From Methanosarcinales archaeon (GTDB taxonomy: Archaea > Halobacteriota > Methanosarcinia > Methanosarcinales > Methanogasteraceae), in NCBI GenBank assembly GCA_030672605.1, contig DAOVGE010000005.1:1-12243 (forward strand): a stretch of 12,243 nt of DNA. The letters run 5' to 3'. Shown here piece by piece: positions 12,196-12,243 of the stretch (positions are counted from its first letter, which is position 1; every line of letters begins with the position of its first letter). The notes under the pieces were generated by a model. The model saw nothing but the letters and a program-made list of their open reading frames with translations. It made no database searches and had not been told where the DNA came from. A program made the position numbers and the translations under genes.

Positions 12196-12243
12196 CTTTG
12201 CGCCCTCGCGTCTTTGCGTTTTTATTCTTCAATTCAACGCAAG
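12196..12243. repeat. Partial palindromic repeat at the window edge
   Basis: CTTTGCGCCCTCGCGTCTTTG and following bases, then a short loop and AACGCAAG at the edge, belong to the same motif family as the repeat at 10403-10473 (TTTGCG...CGCAAAG). The second arm is cut off by the end of the window. Confidence 0.6.

Overview
The window looks like a chromosomal segment of a euryarchaeon, probably a Methanomicrobia-type lineage (ANME or Syntrophoarchaeum-like is a guess). The signs are archaeal Kae1-type N-termini, VPXXXP-CTERM sorting tails (the archaeosortase signal class), an EMC6-like membrane protein, VapBC/PIN modules of archaeal type, TATA-like boxes, and several genes without a Shine-Dalgarno site next to genes with a strong one. 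No rRNA, tRNA, CRISPR array, transposase or integrase was recognised.

Positions 1-7700 are an accessory, repeat-rich region. Four two-gene toxin-antitoxin (TA) modules alternate with decayed gene fragments. The TA modules are a BrnT-like toxin with an unfamiliar partner (52-560, -), a PIN toxin with an AF2212/DUF104-like antitoxin (1566-2192, -), an AbrB-type antitoxin with a PIN toxin (3749-4458, +), and a PIN toxin with an AbrB-type antitoxin (7020-7681, -). The fragments come from two source genes and all lie on the minus strand. Four are copies of the 5' end of kae1 (t6A synthase of KEOPS) with its upstream flank. Four are copies of the 3' end of a surface-protein gene ending in a VPXXXP-CTERM tail. 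Twice (2246-2990 and 4651-5330) the two are joined at the same nucleotide junction, so the fusion formed once and was then copied. Three of the four kae1 copies share the same +1 frameshift, so they spread after decay had begun or were homogenised later. An AT-rich gene for a five-helix membrane protein of unknown function (5599-6585, +) lies between two kae1 fragments.

From about 8000 onward the window is ordinary chromosome. A ScpB-like chromosome-segregation protein with an unusually long C-terminal extension (8007-9065, +) is followed by a DHH/DHHA1 phosphoesterase (9162-10124, +). A convergent intergenic region carries two imperfect palindromic repeats. It is followed by a minus-strand pair, an EMC6-like membrane protein (11667-12011) and an ApbE-type FAD:protein FMN transferase (10650-11660), spaced by 6 bases. 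A further palindrome-family repeat is cut by the right edge.

My reading is that the left part is a TA and pseudogene island in which homologous kae1 and surface-tail segments act, or acted, as recombination anchors. The copying and shared junctions are visible in the sequence; the mechanism is inference.
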